Program-made: the position numbers and the translations under genes
Source: Synechococcus sp. MVIR-18-1
Lineage (GTDB): Bacteria > Cyanobacteriota > Cyanobacteriia > PCC-6307 > Cyanobiaceae
NCBI RefSeq assembly: GCF_014279835.1
Contig: NZ_CP047942.1
Coordinates: forward strand, 1,674,001-1,738,000
DNA length: 64,000 bases
Direction: 5' to 3'
Shown: in pieces, positions 53,541 through 61,162 of the stretch
Layout of the letters: each line of letters begins with the position of its first letter
Position numbering within the stretch: the stretch's first letter is position 1
The notes under the pieces: generated by a model
Database searches by the model: none
Seen by the model: only the letters and a program-made list of their open reading frames with translations
Told to the model about the DNA's origin: nothing

Positions 53541-54518
53541 ATGAAGAACCAACCGTGCTGGCCCGAAGCAGACGCAAAGCTGTTCTTGCAAGCCATGCAC
53601 GAAGTGGGCTCCATGGGAGGCATTGCAGACGTTGAGCCCATCACCATCGAAATGATGGAATCCATTCAGAACTTTGTTCTGAAGTCGTCCGTCGACCTGA
53701 ACCATCTAAAGGGCATCGCACCAGCAGATTTATCAGAAAAGATATCCGATCAAAAGAAACGCGAACAACTCCTTCAAATCCTCATTCTTCTTCCTTATGT
53801 TGACATGAAGGTCGACCCGAGGATGGTAGAAACTGTAGATAAATTCGCAGAACATCTAGAGATTCATCCCAATACAATCAAAGACTTACATCGAGTTCGA
53901 GACAACCACTTAAAGCGACTTTTACTCGATTATGGACGCAGGAGCTTAGGCGAATTCCTAGGCCTTGATTCAGCACCTAAAGTGATCAAAGGTGTCATCA
54001 CAATGTTCCATCAAGCCATCGGAGATAGGGGTGTTTCTGAGCGCTACCAGCAATTAGAGTCCTATCCAGAAGGCAGCCTCGGCCACACTGTGTTCCATTG
54101 GTACCGGGATAGAAATTGGGCACTACCAGGAGAGAAAAAAAGCACATCTGAATTGCTCTTAAATCACGATTGCTGCCACATTCTTGGAGGATTTAATACG
54201 GATGTCCAAGGCGAAATGAATGTAGCAGCCTTTCAGGCTGGGCTTTTTGATGATGGCTTTGGATTTGAATCACTTCTAGAGGTTATTCTCGACTTTCACT
54301 TGGGAAAAGCTTTCAGCACTGTTGGAGATATCATTCCACCCTCAACGGGAGCCTTTCACCCTAACGATGCAATGGCAGGATATGAAAAGGGTTTAGCTTG
54401 CAATGTAAACCTCGTTAGGGATTTAAACTTCTGGTCAGAAGCAGAACAATCCGTTTTCACTCTCAGAGAGAAGTTTAATATTCCAGCCTCCTCTGGCCCT
54501 CTTTTGATTAAGCCCTAA
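53541..54518 (+). CDS. TerB-like/COQ4-like protein
   Basis: 325 residues. The N-terminal ~130 residues resemble a TerB-like helical domain (REQLLQILILLPYVDMKVDP; VDKFAEHLEIHPNT). The C-terminal half carries HDCCH (H209, D210, H213) followed 11 residues later by E225, the HDxxHx11E zinc motif of COQ4, with supporting GGFNTDVQGEMNVAAFQAGL and a downstream HP. COQ4 was recently shown to replace the carboxyl carbon of ubiquinone precursors by hydroxyl. Cyanobacteria make plastoquinone, so the role here is open; it could act in quinone metabolism or in an unrelated reaction. It is expressed from the region shared with the L,D-transpeptidase. Confidence 0.75.
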   Translation: MKNQPCWPEADAKLFLQAMHEVGSMGGIADVEPITIEMMESIQNFVLKSSVDLNHLKGIAPADLSEKISDQKKREQLLQILILLPYVDMKVDPRMVETVDKFAEHLEIHPNTIKDLHRVRDNHLKRLLLDYGRRSLGEFLGLDSAPKVIKGVITMFHQAIGDRGVSERYQQLESYPEGSLGHTVFHWYRDRNWALPGEKKSTSELLLNHDCCHILGGFNTDVQGEMNVAAFQAGLFDDGFGFESLLEVILDFHLGKAFSTVGDIIPPSTGAFHPNDAMAGYEKGLACNVNLVRDLNFWSEAEQSVFTLREKFNIPASSGPLLIKP

Positions 54519-54536
54519 ATCAGAGATTAAGCAATA

Positions 54537-54561
54537 AAAAGCGGGGTATCACCCCGCTTTT
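54537..54561. terminator. Bidirectional intrinsic terminator
   Basis: A 7-bp GC-rich stem GCGGGGT/ACCCCGC (54541-54547 with 54551-54557) is flanked by AAAA on the left and TTTT on the right. It lies between two convergent genes (the COQ4-like gene and the second pyrophosphatase) and could stop transcription from both sides. Confidence 0.85.
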
Positions 54562-54591
54562 ACCTACTTGTTCAACGAGAACACGAGGAGA

Positions 54592-55179
54592 TCAGTCAAC
54601 CAACTTAGGGTCGATGTCAGTCATGTAGCGAGCTTCGCAGCTCTTGATAATCTCCACAGCCTTTTCGGTACCAAAAAATCCATTCACCGTGCAGGTTCCT
54701 GGCTTCTTCAAATCCTTGTAGTGCTCCCAGTAATAAGTGGTTTCTTTCTTCCATTGCTCACCAAGATCTTCAAAGCTCTTGATGTGATCAACACGCTTGT
54801 CATCGGCCAATACGGCGATCACCTTGTCATCAACCTCACCACCATCATCAAAGGTCATGATGCCGATGATCCTTGCTTCCACGATCGAACCTGGAATTAA
54901 GGGTTCGGTCACATTCACGATCTCAATATCAAGAGGATCTCCGTCCTCGTCCCAGGTACGAGGAATACAGCCATAGGCAAAGGGATAAGCCAGAGAGGAG
55001 TAACCGACCCGATCCAACTTGAGATGGCCTGTTTCCGTAATGAGCTCGTACTTGTTGATCGTGTTGGAGTTGAGCTCCACGATGGTGTTGAGGCGTAGCT
55101 CAGCCTCATCAGCAAAGGCCGGCAGCACATGAAGCAGGTTGGGCATGCTGCGGCTTGGAGCCTGGTCGAGATTGGCCAT
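54592..55179 (-). CDS. Inorganic pyrophosphatase (family I), second copy
   Basis: 195 residues. It has INKYEL, KLDRVGYSSLAYPFAYGCIP and DEDGDPLDIEIV (D79, D81, D84), i.e. all three signature Asp, plus EVDDKVIAVLADD and YYWEHYKDLKKPGT. It hydrolyses PPi to two phosphates, pulling biosynthetic reactions forward. It is longer than the first copy and has a ~30-residue N-terminal extension. Compare the 36147-36659 copy, which lacks the middle signature Asp. It converges on the COQ4-like gene with a terminator between them. Confidence 0.92.
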   Translation of the reverse strand: MANLDQAPSRSMPNLLHVLPAFADEAELRLNTIVELNSNTINKYELITETGHLKLDRVGYSSLAYPFAYGCIPRTWDEDGDPLDIEIVNVTEPLIPGSIVEARIIGIMTFDDGGEVDDKVIAVLADDKRVDHIKSFEDLGEQWKKETTYYWEHYKDLKKPGTCTVNGFFGTEKAVEIIKSCEARYMTDIDPKLVD

Positions 55180-55261
55180 GGAAGAGGACGATCAGCGCCG
55201 GAATCCTACGGGGAGCCAGATCCCAGCAATAAAGCACGCTGGCGCGTCATAAACGTAACTT

Positions 55262-56797
55262 TTACGTGCCGCCGACTGGGCTCGTCGCTAAAACCCGGTC
55301 GAGTTTGTCTTCCAAGTAGCGCAAGAATGGTTCAGGCGTCAGGGCTCGACCACTCACGGACTGAACCAATTGTTCGGCATTCATGGCCCGTCCGACGGGA
55401 TGCACATGCTGACGGAGCCAGTCCAGCAAGGGTGAGACATCACCCCGACGAACATGGTCCTCGGGGCAACCAATCGCAGCGGCCATTGCCTCGCTCAGCT
55501 GAGCACTGATCAGATGTCCAAGCAGATACGAAGGGAAGTATCCAAACAGTCCTTCGCTCCAGTGAACATCCTGAAGGCAGCCCTCTGCATCATTGGCTGG
55601 TGTCACGCCAAGAAGCTCGCCGTAACGCCGATTCCATTCAGCAGGAAGCTCCTCCACCGGAAGGCCTTGCTCGAGCAAGGCAATTTCTAGATCCGTTCGA
55701 ATCATGATGTGCAATCCATAGCTGAGCTCATCGGCCTCCACCCGGTTCAAACCAGGAGCTAAAGGATTCATCGCCCTCCAGAGAGCGTCTGCTGATGGGA
55801 GAGGAGCCCCGGCAGCCTCAAACTCCTTCCACCACTGCTGCGCAAACGGTTGACTTCTTGCAACCCGATTTTCCCAAAATAGAGATTGACTTTCGTGCAC
55901 GGCCATGGATGTCGCCTGCCCCAAAGGCCAGGCGAACCATTGATGTTTCTGATCTGGAAGACCCTGCTCATACAGTGAGTGGCCCCATTCATGGGCCGTA
56001 GCCAGGAAACAGGACAGCGGTTGCCCTGGAACAACTCTGGTCGTGATTCTGTAGTCGCTCGGACCAAGCGTGATCGAGAAGGGATGGGGGGATCGCGCAA
56101 CACAGGTGATCGACGCATCCCGTCCCCAGGAGCTCAACAACGTGTCGCAGAGCTGTTGCTGTGATGGTTCAGGGAGATCCCAACTGAGCTCTCTCTGACG
56201 TGGCTGCCCTCCAGCGCGTTGCAACAACTCTGGCAAGCGCTGGCGAAGCGGTGCAAACAACTCCTGCAAACGCTTCAAGGTGAGATCCGGCTCAAATGGT
56301 TGAGCCAGTGTTTCCCAACAACTGCGCGGCTCAGCAAGCTGTCGAGCCTGTTCTTGACGCAATCCAATGATGGAGCGCAAGGAGGGAGCAAATAAGCCGA
56401 AATCCGATTTGGCACGAGCTTGTTGCCAGTTGTTGTAGCCGTCGGCTTTGGCCGTTGCCAACGCTGCTACCAAAGCAGGATCTAACGCCTGTTGCCGGCC
56501 CAGATCCTGCTCGAGCAAGTCAAGATTCCTGCCGCAAGCCAACTTTTCCGTCGTTGAAAGCCCTGACTGGCTCCACTCAACACGAGCTTCCTGAATTAAA
56601 TCGGCATACTCCCGAGAGCTTTGCCGGGAATGCAATTGAATCGCCAGTAGTGCCAGTTGCTCTCCACGCCAGGAGGCCCCGGCGGAGGGCATGCGCGTGT
56701 TTTGGTCCCAGTACAGCGTGCTCGCAATGGAGCCCGTGATTTTGGTCTGATGCAGGTAATCGCCTAACCGATCCCAGGCCGTGGTCCTGGATCCCAT
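55262..56797 (-). CDS. Carboxypeptidase Taq-type metallopeptidase (M32)
   Basis: 511 residues. The zinc site is HEWGHSLYEQG (HExxH) and the M32-specific HESQSLFWEN follows, with a mostly helical structure throughout. The family removes C-terminal residues with broad specificity and is Co2+/Zn2+-dependent. Start at 56797 gives a short polar N-terminus and then helices. It is likely cytosolic, with no signal peptide. The substrate in cyanobacteria is not known. It follows the second pyrophosphatase in the same direction (82-base gap to that start). Confidence 0.9.
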   Translation of the reverse strand: MGSRTTAWDRLGDYLHQTKITGSIASTLYWDQNTRMPSAGASWRGEQLALLAIQLHSRQSSREYADLIQEARVEWSQSGLSTTEKLACGRNLDLLEQDLGRQQALDPALVAALATAKADGYNNWQQARAKSDFGLFAPSLRSIIGLRQEQARQLAEPRSCWETLAQPFEPDLTLKRLQELFAPLRQRLPELLQRAGGQPRQRELSWDLPEPSQQQLCDTLLSSWGRDASITCVARSPHPFSITLGPSDYRITTRVVPGQPLSCFLATAHEWGHSLYEQGLPDQKHQWFAWPLGQATSMAVHESQSLFWENRVARSQPFAQQWWKEFEAAGAPLPSADALWRAMNPLAPGLNRVEADELSYGLHIMIRTDLEIALLEQGLPVEELPAEWNRRYGELLGVTPANDAEGCLQDVHWSEGLFGYFPSYLLGHLISAQLSEAMAAAIGCPEDHVRRGDVSPLLDWLRQHVHPVGRAMNAEQLVQSVSGRALTPEPFLRYLEDKLDRVLATSPVGGT

Positions 56798-56903
56798 CTG
56801 GGCTCCAACTCTGGTTAAACCTTATACAGCTCGGTGCTTTGAGGTGAAGACACCCACACATTTCAGCGAAGCAAATTCACCACACCCGTGGTGGTGATTG
56901 GAT

Positions 56904-57128
56904 TCAAGGCAGGAGTTGAATCTCCTCTTGCCTTCTGTACGCAGTGGGCACAATCACCAGAAACAACATCCACCAGGCCAAAATTGCCAGGGTGATGGGA
57001 AGCGTGATCCAAAGTCGATGTAGGAATTGCCAGCTGCCAAGTGTGATGACAACGCCTGTGAGCACAATGCTCCAGGGCTGACACCACCACGGTTTCAGAG
57101 ACCAAAAAGCAACTGGCTGTTGATTCAC
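56904..57128 (-). CDS. DUF6737 family small membrane protein
   Basis: 74 residues from a GTG at 57128. FWSLKPWWCQPWSIVLTGVV is a strongly conserved-looking motif, followed by two hydrophobic helices (LTGVVITLGSWQF; TLPITLAILAWWMLFLVIV) and a basic tail. The name DUF6737 is from memory of this WNLKPWWCQPWS pattern. The frame is open to 57188, but the added residues do not look like a membrane-protein start. A separate Cys-rich gene ends 8 bases upstream. Function unknown. Confidence 0.7.
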   Translation of the reverse strand: MNQQPVAFWSLKPWWCQPWSIVLTGVVITLGSWQFLHRLWITLPITLAILAWWMLFLVIVPTAYRRQEEIQLLP

Positions 57129-57136
57129 GTTCAGAC

Positions 57137-57370
57137 CTACTTTTTCCTGCAATAACCAGCCCCAACATTCATCCAACCGGAGTCGCAAGCCTCACCATTT
57201 GTAGGCCTCATTTGATAATTAATAGGCGAAACGCAGGTGCTACCAAGAGTATTCACATAACCCAACGGGCACTGATCATGACCCTGTGCTTTGGGGATTT
57301 TTTTCTGAGCAAGGGCGTCGGTGGGTGCAACCAGAGACAACAACACCCCGAGAGCAAATAAACGGACCAT
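57137..57370 (-). CDS. Small secreted cysteine-rich protein, copy 1
   Basis: 77 residues from the ATG at 57370. A signal peptide (MVRLFALGVLLSLVAPTDA, likely cut after LAQ) is followed by ~50 residues with four Cys: CPLGYVNTLGSTCVSP and ACDSGWMNVGAGYCRKK. The same Cys spacing and CPLGYV, SGW-V and GYCRK motifs recur in the adjacent gene, so the two are tandem paralogues. I do not know the family. Disulfide-bonded periplasmic or secreted role is inference. Confidence 0.7.
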   Translation of the reverse strand: MVRLFALGVLLSLVAPTDALAQKKIPKAQGHDQCPLGYVNTLGSTCVSPINYQMRPTNGEACDSGWMNVGAGYCRKK

Positions 57371-57432
57371 TCGAGTTGAGTTAGCTATCGGCAGCTTAGT
57401 GATGACGTTGTTGGGCGTCAGAAAGCAACAAC

Positions 57433-57726
57433 TCATTGTTTGCGGCAATACCCTCCACCCACATCCAGCCATCCAGATGGGCAGGCTCGACCATCGATGG
57501 CTTGAACTGTATGAGTCCTCATCCCGAGTGTGCTGCATTTTCCATTGAGCATGTCCACATAGCCCAAAGGGCAACGGCTCTCGATTTTTTCAACAATTCG
57601 CTGCGCCGAAGCGGATGGTGCCTGACAGGCCCACAACACAATCGATGCTGTGGCAAGGACAGCACTCACACTCCAGGTCCGCAAAGAGGACGAACGACCA
57701 GACAAGGGCGTCATCGCCATCGGCAC
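57433..57726 (-). CDS. Small secreted cysteine-rich protein, copy 2
   Basis: Up to 97 residues (57714 is an alternative start, MTPLSGRSSS). A hydrophobic signal segment (WSVSAVLATASIVLWACQAP) is followed by SASAQ, a likely cut site. The mature part has CPLGYVDMLNGKCSTLG and ACPSGWLDVGGGYCRKQ, i.e. the same four-Cys pattern as the neighbouring 57137-57370 gene. The cysteine in LWACQAP could be a lipobox, making it a lipoprotein instead. It is divergent from the pterin dehydratase gene (87-base gap). Confidence 0.7.
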   Translation of the reverse strand: MPMAMTPLSGRSSSLRTWSVSAVLATASIVLWACQAPSASAQRIVEKIESRCPLGYVDMLNGKCSTLGMRTHTVQAIDGRACPSGWLDVGGGYCRKQ

Positions 57727-57813
57727 TCAAAACGCCCTAAAACATTAGTGGTGGTTTTAGCTCTGTTTTGGGTCTGAACCAAACTCCAGACACCTCAAAA
57801 TCCAGATTCATCT

Positions 57814-58113
57814 ATGTCAAAGCAAGCTGTTTTGCTCGATGACGCGGCACGTCAAAGCCTCTGCTCCTCTTGTCCTTCCTGGACGATTGCAGCTGATGGA
57901 CTGGAGAGGGAATGGCGCTTCCAATCCTTCATTGAAGCCTTTGGCTTCATGACTCAGGTCGCACTTCTAGCCGAATGCGCCAATCACCACCCTGAGTGGA
58001 GCAATGTTTACAACCGTGTCACCATTCGTCTTACGACCCATGATCTTGGCGGACTCTCCAGCCGTGATGCCGAATTAGCCCAAGCGATCGACTCTCTCTC
58101 TCCAACCTTTTAA
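57814..58113 (+). CDS. Pterin-4a-carbinolamine dehydratase family protein
   Basis: 99 residues. It has [39 protein letters not shown] with the catalytic His-His-Pro-x-Trp cluster, and [15 protein letters not shown]. It dehydrates 4a-hydroxytetrahydropterin. In cyanobacteria no aromatic amino-acid hydroxylase is usual, so the true role is unclear; relatives of this fold act as Rubisco assembly factors (inference). cobW follows after 8 bases, probably in one transcript. Confidence 0.92.
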   Translation: MSKQAVLLDDAARQSLCSSCPSWTIAADGLEREWRFQSFIEAFGFMTQVALLAECANHHPEWSNVYNRVTIRLTTHDLGGLSSRDAELAQAIDSLSPTF

Positions 58114-58121
58114 ATCCGGCC

Positions 58122-59186
58122 ATGTCAGCGACTGCTTCCAACCAAAGGATTCAGACCAACGGAACTCCTGTCACTATTCTCACCGGATTTCTAGGCGCAG
58201 GAAAGACCACTCTTCTCAATCACATTCTCAGCAATCAAGACGGTCTCAAAACAGCTGTTCTGGTCAACGAGTTCGGAGAGATTGGCATCGACAACGATCT
58301 TGTGGTGAGCACCAGCGCAGACATGGTGGAACTCAGCAATGGCTGCATCTGCTGCACGATTAACGGCGAATTGCTGGAAGCTGTCGATCGCATCTTGAAG
58401 CGCCCCGAACCTTTGGACTATTTGGTTGTGGAGACGACAGGTCTTGCCGATCCACTTCCCGTAGCCATGACATTTCTAGGCAGTGAATTGCGAGATCAGA
58501 CCAGGTTGGATTCAATCATCACCCTGGTTGATGCTGAAAATTGCAATGCTCGCGTTTTTGAAAGTGAAGTGGGTCGCTCCCAAATTATTTACGGAGACAT
58601 TCTTCTTCTCAACAAAACAGATTTGGTATCCACAGAGCGTGTCAAAGAATTAGAAGAAAGCCTGCGCAGTATCAAAAAAGACGCTCGCATCCTTCATTCC
58701 GTAAAGGGAGATGTTCCCCTGCCTCTCTTGATGAGTGTTGGATTATTTGAGAGTGATCGCGTGGCGACCAAAGCCGATCACGACCATCACGATCACGGGC
58801 ACGATCACGCGCATGCGCACCACGACCACGACCACGCGCATCATGACCATGCGCACCACGACCATGCGGACCATCTCGACATCGAGGGATACACCTCCCT
58901 CTCATTCAGTAGCGATGGACCCTTCTCGCTCCGTAAATTTCAAAACTTCCTCGACAATCAATTGCCCGAGAGCGTCTTTCGCGCCAAGGGCATCCTTTGG
59001 TTTAACGAAAGTGAAAAGCGCCATGTTTTTCACTTAGCTGGCAAACGCTTCTCTATCGATGACAGCGACTGGGATGGCGAACGCAAAAATCAACTGGTGT
59101 TGATCGGTCAGGAGATGGATCACAGCACCCTCAGGAGGCAACTCCAAGCCTGTGTCGCCAAAGATGCTGGCCAAGGCTTTTCCTAA
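58122..59186 (+). CDS. CobW/COG0523 GTPase with histidine-rich metal-binding loop
   Basis: 354 residues. P-loop GFLGAGKTTLLNHIL, NEFGEIGIDNDLV, the CxCC metal motif in SNGCICCTINGEL and NKTD identify a COG0523 GTPase. Between the G domain and the C-terminal CobW_C domain is a His/Asp repeat (about residues 218-248, e.g. DHDHHDHGHDHAHAHHDH). Such proteins are metal chaperones for zinc, cobalt or other ions. The region is also visible as repetitive DNA at about 58780-58875. The pterin dehydratase gene precedes it by 8 bases. Metal unknown. Confidence 0.92.
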   Translation: MSATASNQRIQTNGTPVTILTGFLGAGKTTLLNHILSNQDGLKTAVLVNEFGEIGIDNDLVVSTSADMVELSNGCICCTINGELLEAVDRILKRPEPLDYLVVETTGLADPLPVAMTFLGSELRDQTRLDSIITLVDAENCNARVFESEVGRSQIIYGDILLLNKTDLVSTERVKELEESLRSIKKDARILHSVKGDVPLPLLMSVGLFESDRVATKADHDHHDHGHDHAHAHHDHDHAHHDHAHHDHADHLDIEGYTSLSFSSDGPFSLRKFQNFLDNQLPESVFRAKGILWFNESEKRHVFHLAGKRFSIDDSDWDGERKNQLVLIGQEMDHSTLRRQLQACVAKDAGQGFS

Positions 59187-59275
59187 GCCAACCAACCCAT
59201 TCCAACGGTTGAAATCCGATTGAGATGTCGATACCGAATCATTCTGATTAGAGTTTCCCCAGCTTTGGGTTGGCG

Positions 59276-59425
59276 ATGTTTGAGCTCACCCTTCTGGGGA
59301 CTTGTTGCATTCTGATTGGCATCCTCCTTTGGTTTAACGCCAACTCTGACGATGACGACAACAGCGGTGGCGGCTTGATGGAACCCGCACTCGTCCCGAT
59401 CCCTGTACGGCAATACCGACGCTAA
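59276..59425 (+). CDS. 49-residue single-helix membrane peptide
   Basis: MFELTLLGTCCILIGILLWF is a membrane helix, then NANSDDDDNSGGG (acidic and Gly-rich), then MEPALVPIPVRQYRR. It is below common gene-finding cutoffs but has an ATG, a coherent helix plus polar tail, and a stop at 59423-59425. An inverted repeat CCAACCCA/TGGGTTGG (59192-59199 and 59266-59273) ends just before its start and could control its translation or terminate cobW. It fits the small-membrane-protein class common in cyanobacteria, but I know no homologue. Confidence 0.5.
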   Translation: MFELTLLGTCCILIGILLWFNANSDDDDNSGGGLMEPALVPIPVRQYRR

Positions 59426-59623
59426 TAGCGTGATTTCGGCTCAGTGAACCTCTTAAACAAGGGATTGATTGGGCAGAAGGACCAAGCCAAACAATCCACT
59501 CTTGAGTATCGTTCTCAACATGCTCTTGGTGCGAATGCAAGTCAGTAGCAATCCATTGCGTGGACGTGGACCTGACTGCTTCCTCCTTGTGAATGTTCGA
59601 GCCCTAGGCCTTCGCTACCACTC

Positions 59624-61162
59624 ATGACAAGCAAGAGCTTGCAAGCCCAGTGGCAGCAAGGGAGGACCCTATTGGCAGTCGTGGCCTGCCTCCTCGCAGC
59701 GCTCGCGCTCTTTCCCTTAGGCGGATTAATCGGCGAGGGCGTCAGAGGCCTTCTTCTTGGTTCGGCCAGCCTGGGCGCCGATGGTCTGATCCAAATCCGA
59801 GGAACAACCCTCCTGCTGCTTGGCACCGCGAGCCTCGGAGCGATTCTTGGCTCCGCAAATGGCTGGCTCCTCGCCAATTGCCGCTTTCCAGGCCGACGCC
59901 TTCTTCGGATTGCCCAGCTTCTCCCGCTCGCCAGCCCCTCGTATCTTCTCGCCGCAACGCTCGTGGATCTGGGCAGCATCCATGGGATCCGAATTTATGG
60001 ACTGGGTTGGGGTGTACTGGTCATGGCCTTGAGCACCTATCCCTACGTTTTCCTGCTCAGCACTGAAAGCTTCAGCATCTGCGGTCGCCGTCAACTAGAA
60101 GCCTGCCGTTGCCTCGGAGTGGGTCCATGGGAAAGCTTTCGACGCATCGCCCTCCCGATGGCTCTCCCTGCCATAGGAGCGGGAATCGCCCTGATGGGAA
60201 TGGAGGTGGTCAACGAACTTGGGGCCGTTCAACTCCTAGGCATTCCAAGTCTCTCCGCTGGAATTCTCCAAGCCTGGCAACTCGAAGGAAACCCAGCAGG
60301 AGCGGTAGGACTTGCCCTAGTCACGCTGATCATCGTGACGGGTCTGTTGATTGGCGAACGCAAACTGCGTCGTCGTAGCCGTCGATGGTCGGAAGGCCTA
60401 ACGGGTGGAGAATCCCCGAACTGGACTCTCACTGGAACGAGAGCCTTGGCCGCTCAGGCCTTGGGGTTCATTCCACCGTTTCTCAGTCTTGGCACGCCCT
60501 TGATCTGGGCCTGCTTGAACCTTGATCAACTTCAAACCGGTTTGCAACCAGAACTGTTGCTGTTGACCTTGCGCAGTCTTGGTCTCGCCCTCGCCGCGGC
60601 AGGTTTGGCCTTGGCAGCGGCCTTGCTCCTGGCGATCACAAAACGCTGGACCACGGCCCCTTGGCTGCACAGCCTCACCTTTCTCGCCGGACTCGGATAC
60701 GCGATTCCAGGTGCGGTGCTCGCCCTGGCCTTACTGCTCATCGGTGGGCCCTGGCAGCTCTCACCCATCCTGCTGTTGCTCTGGGGCTACAGCGATCGCT
60801 TCCTTGCCGTTGCCAAAGGGGGACTTGATGCAGGCTTGGAACGCATGTCACCCAGCCTGGACGAGGCAGCCACCGGCCTGGGCTGTCGCTGGCCGGATGT
60901 GCTCCGTCGCATTCACATCCCCCTGCTGCGGGGCCCGCTCGCGGTCGGTGCACTGCTTGTCTTTGTGGACACGGTGAAGGAGCTACCTCTCACCTTCGCG
61001 CTTCGCCCCTTTGATTTCGACACCCTTTCCGTGCGGGTCTTTCAATACGCGAGCGACGAACGGCTCGCCGCAGCGCTTTGGCCTGCCTTGATGATCCTGG
61101 GACTCGGACTCATTGCTGCAGCGGCCCTGATTCCAGGCCTCGATCACACAACTGAGACTTAA
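59624..61162 (+). CDS. Fe3+-type ABC transporter permease (two-domain)
   Basis: 512 residues with about 12 hydrophobic helices in two repeated halves. Each half has an EAA-like coupling loop: EACRCLGVGPWESFRRIALP and DEAATGLGCRWPDVLRRIHI. This double-permease layout matches iron(III) or thiamine-type FbpB/FutB/ThiP importers. The second half ends VDTVKELPLTFALRPFDFDT, typical of iron permeases. The periplasmic binding protein and ATPase are not in the window. It converges on the esterase-like gene with a 4-base overlap. Confidence 0.92.
   Translation: MTSKSLQAQWQQGRTLLAVVACLLAALALFPLGGLIGEGVRGLLLGSASLGADGLIQIRGTTLLLLGTASLGAILGSANGWLLANCRFPGRRLLRIAQLLPLASPSYLLAATLVDLGSIHGIRIYGLGWGVLVMALSTYPYVFLLSTESFSICGRRQLEACRCLGVGPWESFRRIALPMALPAIGAGIALMGMEVVNELGAVQLLGIPSLSAGILQAWQLEGNPAGAVGLALVTLIIVTGLLIGERKLRRRSRRWSEGLTGGESPNWTLTGTRALAAQALGFIPPFLSLGTPLIWACLNLDQLQTGLQPELLLLTLRSLGLALAAAGLALAAALLLAITKRWTTAPWLHSLTFLAGLGYAIPGAVLALALLLIGGPWQLSPILLLLWGYSDRFLAVAKGGLDAGLERMSPSLDEAATGLGCRWPDVLRRIHIPLLRGPLAVGALLVFVDTVKELPLTFALRPFDFDTLSVRVFQYASDERLAAALWPALMILGLGLIAAAALIPGLDHTTET

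Noticed and set aside
56863-57168. 101-residue minus-strand frame overlapping the DUF6737 gene
   Set aside because: Different frame from the KPWWCQPWS membrane protein, rich in His and Cys without pattern; the DUF6737 frame explains the region.
58780-58875. Repetitive CAC/GAC DNA as a possible satellite or CRISPR-like array
   Set aside because: It is in frame with cobW and encodes the His/Asp-rich metal loop; there are no spacers.
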